A DNA stretch of 64,000 bases from Acanthornis magna (taxonomy: Eukaryota; Chordata; Aves; Passeriformes; Acanthizidae): the NCBI GenBank assembly GCA_036785705.1, contig JAWUZG010000036.1:15805501-15869500 (forward strand), given 5' to 3'. Position numbers and translations under genes: made by a program. Shown piece after piece: positions 1-41,900 of this stretch. Position 1 is the stretch's first letter; the number at the start of each line of letters is the position of its first letter. Under the pieces are notes generated by a model, which worked only from the letters and a program-made list of their open reading frames with translations, searched no databases and had not been told where the DNA came from.

Positions 1-29941
<29,941 letters not shown>

Positions 29942-32375
29942 CTCTAAGTCCTGGCAAGTGTGAATTCAACACTAGCTGAAACAATTTCAATATGTTGTAC
30001 TGCCTTTAAACCAGCACTGTGTCGTGTCTTTGTGCGGCAAAGCTTTCATGTCACTGAAGAAACAATACAAGGGGATATGTAAAGAGAGGACTTTTTTTCA
30101 AAATGCCTTTCCAATTGTAACCGGTAAAACTGTTACCATATAGTATTTGTACAAAAATACCTTTACAGCAAAGAGCTGATGAAGAAAATATTTCTTCTGT
30201 AAATACTTAGCAATGTGTTTGGGGTTTGAATGTAGCATATATACTTTGCTGCTGGTTGCGTTGTTTACTCTTTCCCTTTTTAAGATAGTTGCTTTGCCAC
30301 TTATTTGCCATACTCAAATATAAAACCAAATTATTAAAATTCAGACCTGGCATGGAGATGCACAAGCATTGGTCTGACTGAAAAAAAGAAACAAACAGGC
30401 CACATTTTTACTTATTAGAAATCCTAGATAGGCATTAAAAGAATACTAGTACAGAATAAACACGGTGACCTATTGTGAGTTTTTAAATGTATTTTTAATA
30501 ATCTGATTTTGATAGTACTGTACTTGGCTGACTGCTTCACCAGATCTAACACAAGACATAACTGCATCTCCCTACTGCACAAAGTCTGATTAGAGTAGAT
30601 GTCCTTACAGCTATGGGAAGACCACTTAATTATCAGGGCATCCCAGCAAGAGTCTTATTCTCTGGTGAAATGATGGTTCTTCTCTTGTCTCTTTGGAGTG
30701 TATTCTTTGACTTTGACCTCAGACAAGGCTGAAATTCTGAAGCACATGCCATGTGCTTAGTTTTTGCTGCAATCCTCTCGAGTTCCTTGAGCTTTTTTAA
30801 ATTCAGGCCCTTACAGCGTGAGGCACAAGTATAAGCACATGACTTGTAGTGCTAGTATGTTCATCCCTGTTCTTAATACATTTAGAGAATACATATTATG
30901 GCATATAGGTCTGTTTAAATAGTGTCATACAGCTGGTAGCTCTTTTCTATTCTATGACAAGTAAGGTAAAAGGAAAAAAACGCTTCAGTATCATATCTTC
31001 AAAAAATTTCAGGATATCCAACACATTTTAATACATAGCTGGGGCCTTATGTTGTAGACTTAACTTGCTGTTTTTAGCAAGTAATCCTGGGTTTCATATT
31101 CATTTTGAAATGCATTGAGTAGCTCCATACATTTCATAACATAATCTTTTTATTTGTATGCAAAAAAAAAGTTCAATACTGTAATTACAAAAGAAGCATT
31201 TTCTAACAAAGGAACTTGTTGGAGCTATTTGGTGCTAGAATGTTACTGTCTTTTTACTTTTGCTAAGCCTTATTTAAATTTTATATACTGTGGAACATGT
31301 AGACTTTGATCATTTTCGTGTGGAGTATTTAGCTTGTTTTGAGGGATGAAAGGTAAAATTTGAAACATGTACAGAAGCACTACGAAATACCCTTGCAGGC
31401 GCATGGGTTTTAATAATTGGGGATCAATAGAATGGTCGTTTTGCTTATTTCTGTTTTCTGTAACCACAGTAGAGCTAGGCCCCTACCTTTTTCACCAATG
31501 CTTCTGGTTTGTCTTTCTGTCTCAAAAGCTAGAAAATTTTTCATAAAAGCACAGTGTAATCTTGACTTGGAGACTTGTGTAACAACAGACAGTGTGCAGA
31601 ATTCATTTCCCTCTGCTGAAAACTTTATTATACTGATTAGTTGAGTTGGATTACAGCAAACCTTTAAGGAAAAGCCAATATAATAAACATCTCCTGATTT
31701 TTCATGTGGCACAAGAACATTCATACTGCCTTTGATGCATTCAGAGAGGAGCTAGTAGGCAGTGGATAATAATTTTTGAGATGTTTTAAAAATAAATGGT
31801 CTCAACATTTACAGTTCATCTGTGCTTTGACAGTTAATACAAATGAATGCTAATGCACTTCAAAGTAACATTTCTGTCTGGGAGATATTTCCTAGTTTAC
31901 AGTCTCTATTTTTTCAACTATCCTCTTGTTTCCTTTAAAACACGTCTAGCTTTTGTTTACAGTATACCTTTATGAATATTTTGTATAGTTCATTATCACT
32001 TCTGACAAATAAGTTCTTTGCATTTTGGAAGTGTAACAGTGCATAAGCTTGTGTTTATGTAGTACCTGTTTGTTGGTGTTTACCTTATCAGTGAGGTGTT
32101 AGAGATCCTCCTGCCTGTGTTCTTCTTGGTCAGTCTTAATGTGATTGTAGTTCTGATGTGTTCTTTTGTAGACTTCCTGCAGTAGATTTCTCAGCTTACA
32201 AAAAGAAAGTTTAAAAAGTTAAAAAAAAATTGTTAGGGTTTGTGCAATAAAGTGTTTGCAGTCTTATTTTCTCTGAGAAACTCCTTATGGATGTCATAAT
32301 TGTTATATATTGAACACGATTATTTATACTTATGCAGTTGCATAACATTGAAATAAAAATGCAGCATGAAACACT
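29942..32375 (+). other. MAST4: MAST4 3' UTR (inferred extent)
   Basis: AT-rich sequence with no open frame of note follows the stop codon. AATAAA hexamers occur at 30455, 31682, 31791, 32246 and 32352. The hexamer at 32246, followed by a GT/T-rich stretch, and the one at 32352, followed by GTTGTGTTAG, are the best distal ends. The real cleavage site cannot be fixed without transcript data. Confidence 0.7.
32246..32251 (+). terminator. Candidate distal polyadenylation signal of MAST4
   Basis: AATAAA lies 2.3 kb after the MAST4 stop, followed within 30 bases by a GTGTTTG then T-rich element as expected for a downstream element. A second hexamer at 32352 is an alternative. Confidence 0.5.
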
Positions 32376-33687
32376 GTTGTGTTAGCATTTTTTCTTGAAC
32401 GGCTTTCACTGCTGTAATGTAAAGCATATCTCTGCTGTACTTAGAGGCTGGCAGTTTTGGTGTTTTTTGGGGCCAGCTCAGTACACCCCTGAAGACATGT
32501 GCTGGTAGAGGGTTTTGCACAAGGAAGTGGTTTGATCTGGGGACAGAGGAGGTGTGCATGGCTGAGTATCTCATCTCAGGCTCTGTCTGGAGCCTCTGCT
32601 CTGCTGTTGGATAGATGGGTGTGGTATGGTGGTGGATGCCATAGCCTGACTGCTGGCTTATATGGGCAGCACCCTGAAACATGACATTTAAGTACTTTAC
32701 GCAAAACACATCATAATTCAGTACTATACGAGCTGCATCTACTAAAGTCACACCTCTTTACTGTTCTGCTGCTGGTGACTGCAGAGCTGCCCAGCAGTTG
32801 GGAATTTGTGTTCACATTTTATTATTGCTTTGTTTTCTCTGTATTTTTCCTCTGTATGGAACTAACTGCAGCAGTGTTACAGCATCACTTTTGCTGCTTT
32901 GCTCTCTTTGAAACAAATAGGTGGGGGGAAGGTGCAGTTCACCCCCAACTTTTCCAATTTGCTACAGCCCACCAGAAGGCAGACAGTCTTGCAAATCTGG
33001 TGTACTGATGGGGGGTGATGAGTTGTGATGGGTTGAGGAGGGAAGGGCAGAATTCAGCAGCTGAGAGAAAGAAAAAGACAAGAGTTGAGGGTTGACAGAG
33101 ACTGCTTCTGCCTTCTGTGCTGTCTGGCTGTGGACAGCGTGCTCACCTCTGCTGGGGGAGGCACAGAAACCTGCATGCCCGGAGTGAGCCTCCATAGCAT
33201 TTTGGGCCAGAGGAAAGGAGTAGTGTATGGAGTTTGTGTTGAGGAGGATGTCAGGGATATGGGTTACCAGTGTTATATCTGGCATGGCCTGTCATCCTCA
33301 CTTTTACAGTGGAAGAAGAGACTGCACCTTACCTGAGATGGGAATGCTTCCATGGTCTGACAGGGAAACGTGAGTCCCTTCTTCAGCACTGAACTCTGCT
33401 GGCTAAACCCCCTTAGGCTCCTTATTGTAGTCTTATGTAGTCTGCAATACTTCCCAGCGATGTTCTGCTTGATTGGATCAAAGCTCAGATGGCAGATCAG
33501 AAGGAAAAGATTGCAGGATGGGAAGATACTGGAGAGTGTATGGATGCATGCCCCACTGCATGCCTGCGGTTAGCAGCAGTTTTTCTTTCCACTGACTAGT
33601 ATAGTAGTTGATTAGAACGGACCAGATTGATCTCCCTGCCTGATCCCTCCCAGATACCTGCCAGGGATGCATTTGAATGAACTGAGT

Positions 33688-33765
33688 GTAGGAATCCCAG
33701 AATGGTTTGGGCTGGAAGGGATTTTAAAATTCCAACTGCTATGGGCAGAAAACGATGCTAGAGGT
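33688..33765 (-). mobile_element. CR1 LINE 3'-end fragment
   Basis: GAATGGTTTGGGCTGGAAGG is the reverse complement of the conserved CR1 3' region. It is followed by a degenerate TTCCAACTGCTATGGGCAG block. Only about 75 bp remain, lying reversed relative to the + strand. Confidence 0.75.
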
Positions 33766-35064
33766 TATAGTTCAAGAGGCAAAAAGTTGGGAGCATCAGG
33801 AGGAGCAGAGGAAACTGCAGAGTAAGAACAGTGTAGTTGTGCTCTAGTACACATCAAGCCCTAAAAAATGCAGGGGTGAAGGGGAAGAGGATATCCAAGG
33901 GATTTGGTAGAGAAAGATGTCGTCTGCTACTGGGGGAGAAGAATTCCCATTGGTTTTGTCAGATTGGGGAGGTATAGCATAGATTGCTTGGGAAGGGATC
34001 TCGCCTGCTCTTTTTCCAAGTACAGACAAGACCAGTGAATGAGAGAAAGTTCTTAAAAGATGTTTCATTGGCATCAGGATGCATTTTTTGAGGTAAACAT
34101 ACGTAGAAATTGGCCCATTCAACCAACTTGTTCAGAGTAAAATTCTTCAAAAATTGTCTTGCATCTTACTGAGACACCTTGCTTAGGCACAATTAAGGAA
34201 AGAAGAATTTGGCTCTGACTTCTGGTTTTTCCTGGTGAAATAAAGCTAAGTGCTTACCAGTTTGTGAAACGTGACTCATTAATGAAGATACACTCAAGTT
34301 CTTTCTGTAAATACTGATAAATTCTGTGTTGTGGTGTTGAGTTGCACCATGACTTTGGGGACCTGTAGTTCAGGAGCTAGGCTGGTGGTGAGTGAAGTCT
34401 TGTTAGGCATCTTTCACCTCAGGCAATGCCCTTGTTCTCTCTGTGTGCTGACTTCATAGCCATATTTGAAAAAATGAGAGATAAAAGGCCTGACTGGAAG
34501 CCAAAAGAGCGCATCACACCAGAGCTTGACAAGGTACACGATTCTATAAGAAACCATAAAACTGTTGCCTCTTTCCATGTATATCCCTACTAAGCAATCC
34601 CAGAATTAAACTTTATAAAGTCTTAATATATAACTGGATATTTTAGTGTATTATATCCAGAGATAAATTTTCCTTCAGAATAGTCCCTGTATTTAGGGTT
34701 TGTGTATCCTGAAACATACAGCGTATGCTGTTCAGCATTGTTGGCGCTGTGTCTTATGAATGGCATTTTTGTGGGCAAATACAGCAGAGATGACCCTGTA
34801 AAGAAAACCAAGGAGTAAAATTAGAACACCTGAAGATACATAAAATGAGTTGTGTAGGGGGAAAGGGAAGGATTGCAAGAAAGCCTTGATATTCTGATCA
34901 AATATAAGGCACACGAAAGATATTTTGCCTTCTCAAACATCCTTGAGTTTTAACCAACTACACCTTAGGTGTACACCATGAGTCTACACCAGGACACAGG
35001 GTGGTGTTTCACAAACTTGTGGTGGTTAAAGCCTGCGGTGTTCTCGCCAAACAAAAGGGCATTT

Positions 35065-35109
35065 CAGAGTACCATTCAGCCCAATATGCAGAGTACCATT
35101 CAGCCCAAT
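35065..35109 (+). repeat. 24-bp tandem duplication
   Basis: CAGAGTACCATTCAGCCCAA is repeated exactly with a 24-bp period (copies from 35065 and 35089). It is intergenic, with no evident function. Confidence 0.85.
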
Positions 35110-36978
35110 TTCCTCCAGTCACTACTATAGGTAGCTACTAACTCCCACAGTTCCTACTTGATACTTGCAGCAATTTTTTTTTTGTGCTTGAGGAGTGTGT
35201 TATCCTCCCTTTTGATATCAGTATTTGTCCTCCTGAACCTACAATTTCAAGAGGCAAACAATGTAAGAAGCAAGTTTTCTTGGGTGGTACACACGCTGGC
35301 AATCATGCTGGACAGTTAAGATATTGCAGGTTGCGCATTTAGACAATTGGATTTGCAGAGTGAGAGGAAAATGCACCTTGGACCTCGGCCTGAGTCCAGG
35401 AATGTCCCTGCCTTGCTCCCAAGGACAAGTCAGGGTGTGCTCAGCTCGGGCAGCGTGGTTTGCTTGGGGACAGTTCTCTCCTGCAGCCAAGCCCTTGCAG
35501 CTTCAGCGTTGGGCAGCCTTAGCACAGCGCCTGCTGATGGCAGCAGGAGGAGCCTTCAGCAGCCACAGGTACAGGGAACATGGACCAGCAACACGGGGGG
35601 GCAACATTTTCATCTGTCAAATCCAGGAGTGTTTGTAGGCAGCTGAAGGAACATCAAAATCTCTCCCTGCGCGCCCTTGGGCAGCACACGGCTGTTGAAG
35701 GCAGGGTTAGGCGAAGCTGTGGAGTAGGGCAGTGACGTATGCGATGTAAAGGCATCCGAAAGCTGCAAAAATACACATTGCATGAGTCCGATCTGCTAAC
35801 AGATGGTAAAAAGGGCTTTTCAAATGAGAGGTATTTCTTACTGGAGAAGATCAGTCAGGGGTTCTTGGCAGCAGTATCATCAGAAAGGAGCAAAAACTTT
35901 CTAGTCCAGCAGGAATCTTTGACATTTTAGCTAGTCAGCATGTTAAGGAAGGAAGTGTTGAGGAAATGCCTTTGGGCAGGAGCTGAAGCTGGATGTGGAG
36001 TCCTGCATGGGAAGTACTGAGAGTTGGCCTTCCACATCTCGGAGAGCAACCACAGCTCCAGCCAACACAGCAGGGAGCGGCTCTGGGCGAGACTCCGTGT
36101 GCTGCACGCTCTGCCATGGAGACAGGAGGGGCATACCACCAGGAAAATTGTGTCCATCCATCAGGGTAAACCTGTTAGTAAAGCACTAAATAAACATACA
36201 TGACTTTATGGTGATACAGGGCAGATAAACAGGCCAAACAAACTCCCATTAGATCCTTGGTCAAAAGCACATATTCGGCCTTGCTCTGGGTTTGTGATGG
36301 TAGAGAAAACATGTGATGGCAGAGAAAACAACTGGGTTTTTTACAAGTAATGAGTGTTTATCCTGCCTAGCTGTTGCATATCCAATTGAAGCAGGGATCA
36401 TCATCCCTGGTTTCCCTCCAGGGATTCACACCAGAAGCAGCATGAAGCAGCTGTTGACACCAGGAGCACCTGTGGGGTGAGGCTGTCCACTGCGCTGCCC
36501 CTTTGTAGCCGCTGGTTTTCTCACCTGGGCTGTGGCTGAAAGGAACAGTCCACTCCATGCTGGCAAAGGAATGTCTCTCATCTGTCAGCATTGGGGATTT
36601 TGCCCTGTGCAAACAGGTGTGGTATTGCACCCACAGATTCTTGACCAAATCTACAATTTTATGGTTAAAGATTATATTGTCTTTACTTACTGCAGAGTCT
36701 AGAAAATAGCAAAGGAGCAGGGCCTGCACCAGACTGAGAGATGGATAGAGAAAATTTCCATGGCCAGGAATTCTCTAAGGATCAAAAATATTTTAAAGAA
36801 ATATTTTTTAAAAGTCACAGAGGTGATAGATGCTGTCTCTGCCTGTCCTGCAGGTGTATGTCTCACATGACAGTAAATGTGTCTGTGCTTCACAGGTAGT
36901 ATTTTTTGCTTTTTAGCAGAGTGGGGTACACTACTACCAGCTCTTAAACAACACTTTTTTTCAAGGGTATTTGATAGA

Positions 36979-37090
36979 GCGTGGAATTTGGTTGGGGGTT
37001 TGGTTTTTGGGGTTTTTTGGGGAGGGGGGGTTGGTTGTTGTTGTGTTTTTTGGTTTTGTTTTGTTTTGGGTTGTTTGTTGGGGTTTTTTT
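36979..37090 (+). repeat. G/T-rich low-complexity tract, possible G-quadruplex
   Basis: G runs of 4-7 are separated by short T-rich loops (for example GGGGTTTTTTGGGGAGGGGG), followed by TTGTTTTG-type repeats. At least four runs of four or more G fall within about 45 bases, satisfying the usual intramolecular quadruplex pattern on the + strand. It lies 3' of the CD180 relic. Confidence 0.6.
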
Positions 37091-37266
37091 TCCTTTTTGT
37101 GAGTGGTGGTGGCTAGGTTTTCATTTTTTAAAGAGAAGGGTGTTTGTATTTTGGCTTTTGGATTTTCCCTTTACAAGTGCATTAGCCATAGTAGTGGTAC
37201 AACAGGGATTGGGAATTGGGATTTCACAACTCCACAAGTTATTAATTTTCAAGATTCAGATCACAG

Positions 37267-37272
37267 TTTATT
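37267..37272 (-). terminator. Candidate relic polyadenylation signal of CD180
   Basis: TTTATT on the + strand reads AATAAA on the - strand about 165 bases past the CD180 stop codon, a plausible position for the ancestral 3' end. No expression evidence can be seen. Confidence 0.35.
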
Positions 37273-37433
37273 TTTTCAGGTCTAATTTTTTATTATTTTT
37301 TCTAAAAGTTTTAATACAGTAGAGAGGATATTACAAATGTTAAGAAAATACAAGTCAAAAATAAAAGCAGTGAGATGTCACTCAGCTTAATACAGTTGCT
37401 GTAGATATTTTCTGTGTCCCCATCCTAGAGTTG

Positions 37434-38980
37434 CTAGTAATTTTCCTTGAAATAGTGATTACCCCAAATGAAGCTGGCACCACAGGATAAAACAACCGGG
37501 ACAGCTGCAATGATTATCACTGTGTTCATCCCACAGGAGAGTGAGGTAGTGGCCAGCTGAATCCCAGCTAGCAATTTGGGTTCAGAGCACCTTGTTCCTT
37601 CACCGTCTTCAATTTTATCCAGATTCTGCTTGCAGCAGGTGATAAAAACAAGTATTAGAGCAGGTGCAGTCCAGAAGGTTGTAGCTTAAACTGATTATAC
37701 AGTGGCCATTGAGGGGCATTAGCTGGTCACCTGGTACAACATCGAACCTGCTCGATGCAGGCAAAATTGAGATAGATGCAGTTGAGATTTAAAAATGCAT
37801 CTGTGCTGAACGCAGTAAGTTTGTTGTAACTCAACACGCTGTAACTTCCTGATGTGAAATACTTGGTTACCTTGACAGAGGCTGAATGCTACTATAAATG
37901 TGGGAGGGGAAAAGATTCAGCACTTGCAAGAGATGCAGATTTTGGAAAGGGCTCTGAGAAATGTTGATATGGAGAGGAGTGAAGCACGAGGCCGTCACTG
38001 TCCTAAATGAGCACATCCTGGATATGGAGGTGTGTGTTGTGGCTCAGATTCAGGTAACGAAATCCGCTCAAAGCTCTCAGCACTTTGCTGAGAGTCAGAG
38101 CTTTCAATGCGACTCTGACTTAAATCGAGATGTTGAAGCTTTGCCAGTTCCTTCAAACAGCCAGAGCCCCGCTGCCGAAGCTGTGAGTTACCTTTGATGT
38201 GGGGACAGGTGAGGGAGGGGGAGGCAGCAGAGCTGGTGTTGTAGAGGTGCTCAAAGCTTGTGCTGAGAACCATCCCCTCTAGTGAGCCCCCACTGATGCC
38301 AGGGTTTCCATCCATGCATGGATGTGGGTTTGGGTTAGGTCCAGCTTTTGGTTAGGCACTGAATTGTGTCAGCATTTAGACTTCTGTAGTGCCGTAACTG
38401 CAGATAGAGATCCTTGACAGAGATACCACAGAGGCCTTGTAAAACATCTGGGCTTATGTCTGGCTCCTTTTCCACTCTGTAAAATGTTCCCAGCCAAAGG
38501 GGCTGGGCTGTGGAGTTCTGTATCCCCACCTGGACCCCAGAGGTGTCAGCACAGTCCATAAAGGCCAAACTATAGAAATGGGACTGAAAAGCTCCAGGTT
38601 CAACGTGTGTAATGTCATCACCTTTAAGGATGTGAGTTACACTGCTGGTCTTCTGCAGAGCTTGGACATCTTCTGCCATGATTTCTCATATGTTGTTCAT
38701 TTGAAAATCAAGGCATTTGAGATTTCGAGTGGGGAAGCTGGGAGGAAGCAGTGAAGAGATGTGGTTGCCGCCCAAGATGAGGATATCTAAGCTGTCAAGG
38801 TTTGTCATTGGAATAATGGACATACTGGTTATTCCTGTCTGCGTTAAGATGGTCCAGGGAATGTGGGCCAGCAAATGCTGTGTCAGACAAAAACATGAGC
38901 AGGTTTCCCATCAGCATGACTGTTTCCAGCTGCTGTTGCTGCTGTGAAAGGCACCATCATACACCCAGTTGATCTGAAAC
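37434..38980 (-). pseudogene. CD180: CD180 (RP105) pseudogene, disrupted
   Basis: CD180 is a surface leucine-rich-repeat protein of B cells, macrophages and dendritic cells that binds LY86/MD-1 and modulates TLR4 signalling. Reading down the - strand, similarity to the human protein (from memory) is colinear: RFQINWVYDGAF at 38980, MGNLLMFLSDTAFAGP, NLDSLDILILGGNHISS (38.8 kb), GIQNSTAQPLWLGTF (38.5 kb), LAKLQHLDLSQSRIESSD (38.1 kb), RYLNLSHN, NISQSPFQNLHLLQVLNL, NCIYLNFA, SLSYNLLDCTCSN (37.65 kb), then CKQNLDKIE and a transmembrane-like end VIIIAAVPVVLS before TAG at 37434-37436. The frame is broken by a TGA at 38686-38688, a TAG at 38003-38005, frame changes near 38920, 38847, 38345, 38300, 38090 and 37635, and a deletion of several repeats near 37.87-37.92 kb. 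A CAAG acceptor-like site at 38981 suggests an intact exon-3 border, so this is not a retrocopy. Exons 1-2 were not found. Confidence 0.92.
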
Positions 38981-38985
38981 CTTGA

Positions 38986-41900
38986 GAAAACAATACAAAA
39001 CAGTATCAGTGGCCTGTTTCACAAACTCTCCTAGTATATGTGATTACCCAAACTGCATCTTGTATCTGTAAAAACCCAGGATCTGTTGCCTTCACCAGGG
39101 TACAAGTGTCCTTTTCAGTGATGCTTGCCTGGTACTTTTAGGTTCACATTTAATTATGGGGCTCTGCTGCAAAGAAAAACCTGTCCTGAAATGATAGGTG
39201 TGAGGAGGCATTTGTGGGAGTCAGGAGACATGAGGTATTTAATGTCTAACTTAACAGGAAAAGCTCTTTTCCTATTAAAAAACCCAGTCATTTCTAAGGG
39301 CCAAACATGTCTCTCTCCAGTTTCTAGGGAACAATACTGGAAAGTTAATAAAAACCTGCCCTAGCGACTTTGTCGCTCCTGTCTTAGAGGCACTAATATC
39401 TGGAAAACGCATATTTCACCCACTGTACTGTAAGTAATTGTCCTTAGAGGAGAAGCTCGGGTATTGCCCAAGTGGATCAATCTCTGCTTAGCAAAAAAAT
39501 TCACCAGCTGTCTGAAGGTGCTGGCAGTGGTTGCCCTGGGAAGGCAGGAAGATGCTGCTGTGGTGCGATCCAGAGGTCTGTCTCTGACAGGGAGAGGGGT
39601 TTCACCAACGTCATGAGCGGAATTACCTTGTTAAGGCCAAGAAGAGAAGAGACTTCAGGTCAGAGAAGGTTGAATTCTGGAGGGAAGGGAGCACACTGAA
39701 GCTGAAATCAAGAATTTCTGTTGAGACAGGTAGTCATAGATACCTCTCTCAGTCCTAAACCTTCACAGCTTTAGCTTTTATTTTCTGTAATCTGTGGAAA
39801 ATACATAGTGAAGCTGAAAGAGTTATGTGCTGTGAATATAAATAGGAAAATATGACACTTTGAAAAAAAACCAAAACCAAACTAACGCAACCAATAAAAT
39901 AACCCAAAGAGAATTTTGAATTATTTGAAACACAGCAGTCAGAACCCTAGGAAGCCTCAGCACAAGCTTGCAATGCATAGCCCTGGGGTTTTGGGGAGTA
40001 TGTTTTTAAAACGAATGCCTTGAATCTCTCTTGTATTAATTTGAAGTGTCTCATCTGCAGTACTTTTTTATCAAAGTTAGCACATATGAGGATTGTTTAC
40101 TCTTCTGGATGAATTATTAATTCTCAAAAAAAGATCCCCACAAGGCACTTGTAAATTCTGAATGTCATGGGTCTTGTAACAAAACTTACTCTAAGAGAAG
40201 TCTTAAGTAAACCTTACAGAGAGGAAGTAAAAACGAACAGATCTGGAAAATGTTTCTAGAACGAATGTGGCCAAATTAATTGGATATGAACTTCAGTTAC
40301 ACACTGCAGGCAGGAGACAGCAGGAATATTTAGCTCAGACTAGACAAAGATCATACCTCATACGCCAAGTTTTTAAAATGTTTACAAAGGCTTTCAAGTT
40401 TTAAGTGAAAATAAATCCATTTATAACACAGAGAAGTCAACCCTGTGAATGCCAGGGAAATTTGCTGAGTGTGCCTGACTCGCCTTTGTTTGCTGATCAC
40501 ATGAAAGTCAGCCAGGTCAGTGCCACTCTGAATCAGCCTGCCATGCTCAGAGCATCACACTCGTCCCAGCTGCAAAGGGGAGCACACGCACAGCCACTGC
40601 AGCACCAGCCACCTCCACACCCACCTCCCCTCCCAAGGCACAGAAGGATGTGCTATCCTGGCTGCTCCTGGGGCCAGCCTAGGAGGGCTTAATTTGCCAT
40701 AAAGCTATCCTGCAAGTGGCAGAAGGCAGGCATGGGCAGCAGTTGTGTGTCCAGAGAATGCCCTGGAGCCCATGATGTGTACAGGACAGTGCATGTGTGC
40801 ACCCCGTGGGTGGGAGCATGTGGTCTGTCGGGGTTTGCTGAGCTGTGTGGGCCCTGGGGAGCAGTGCACAGGGCTCAGGTCTTTCTGCTGACACAGCCCT
40901 GAGTATCTGGGAGCAAACCACATCTCTGCCTGTCTCTGCTTAGAAGAGGCAGGTGGGCTGTGTGTGCACTCAAGAGCCTCCCGAGAGGGGGAAGAGCAGT
41001 AGTGTTTGCTGCAAACCACAAACTGGCTTTGGTGAACACTTTCTTCCTTTCTTTAAGCACAAATCCTGTAACTGGAGGGTGCCAGGGAGTCTTGGGAAGC
41101 AATGCTGCAGTGGGAGGAAGTGGAGAGGGGCTGCCATGGCAAAATCCCCCATCTGGGTGGGAAGTGCAGCTCCTGGCCTGTCCATCTCCCTCAGGCATGC
41201 TGGGTCCCAGCTGGAGTTCTGTGCCAGGCAGAGCACACCCAGGAACAGCATCAGCAGGGAGGGATGAACCAGTGCTGCCCACGGCTGAGCCCCACGTGCA
41301 GGAGCTTGGGGGCAGAACGCCAGCCCAGGACTGCTCTGGTAACACTCTGATAGCACAGGGACTCGGGCCCAGCCTAGGAGCACTGATATGGTATCAGTAT
41401 CTACAAAAATGACAAAACACTGACTTAGAAAAGCCGATGCTTTCAATACTGGTAAGCAAAGGAGAACCTGTGGAGCTAACTGTTGCCATGTATAGTTTAG
41501 ACAGATAAATATAATTTAACTGCCACTGTAAATGAGAAGAGTGCCTGTGTTTGCCATTCAGATAAAACTGTGTGTAAGCAACTCCCTCTGTATGCTTCAG
41601 GGCATGGAGTGGCTCTTACAGTGAACTGAGGAGAAACTCTCCCAAGGGGGATCCTGCTGTGCAGCTCTGAGTGCTCAGAGATTCGTGGATTTATTTCAGT
41701 GAGGAATTTGCTTTTGGCCCCAGGTGTGCACTGCATAGGGCTGCTTTTCCACTGTGCTTCTTCCCTGAATCAAAAACCTTGTCTTCTGTTTTTTTTTTTT
41801 TTTTTTCTGTTGTCTCTCACTTGGAATAGAAAAAAAAGATAAAAGAAGAGAAAAAAGGAGAAGAAAAGCAAATATAAAAGAAAGTATTAAGGAAAATAAA

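Larger units (their letters stand above)
32376..37260. other. Intergenic, MAST4 to CD180 relic
   Basis: Open frames here are under 125 codons, overlap on both strands and show no recognised domain. Contents that can be supported are a short CR1 3' fragment near 33.7 kb, a 24-bp tandem duplication at 35065 and a G-rich tract at 36979-37090. The rest is unassigned. Confidence 0.7.

Noticed and set aside
36367..36729. 120-codon minus-strand frame next to the CD180 relic
   Set aside because: Considered as another exon or a viral fragment, but no motif or similarity could be recognised and it lies beyond the CD180 3' end.
37995..38874. Treating the three CD180-like frames as a functional split gene with introns
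   Set aside because: The breaks fall inside conserved repeats with no GT...AG pairs at the right places, and similarity continues across them in other frames. Pseudogene fits better.
40405..41446. Cluster of open frames up to 158 codons on both strands
   Set aside because: Several frames are open at once in a G/C-richer stretch, with no family resemblance, no splice support and no promoter context.
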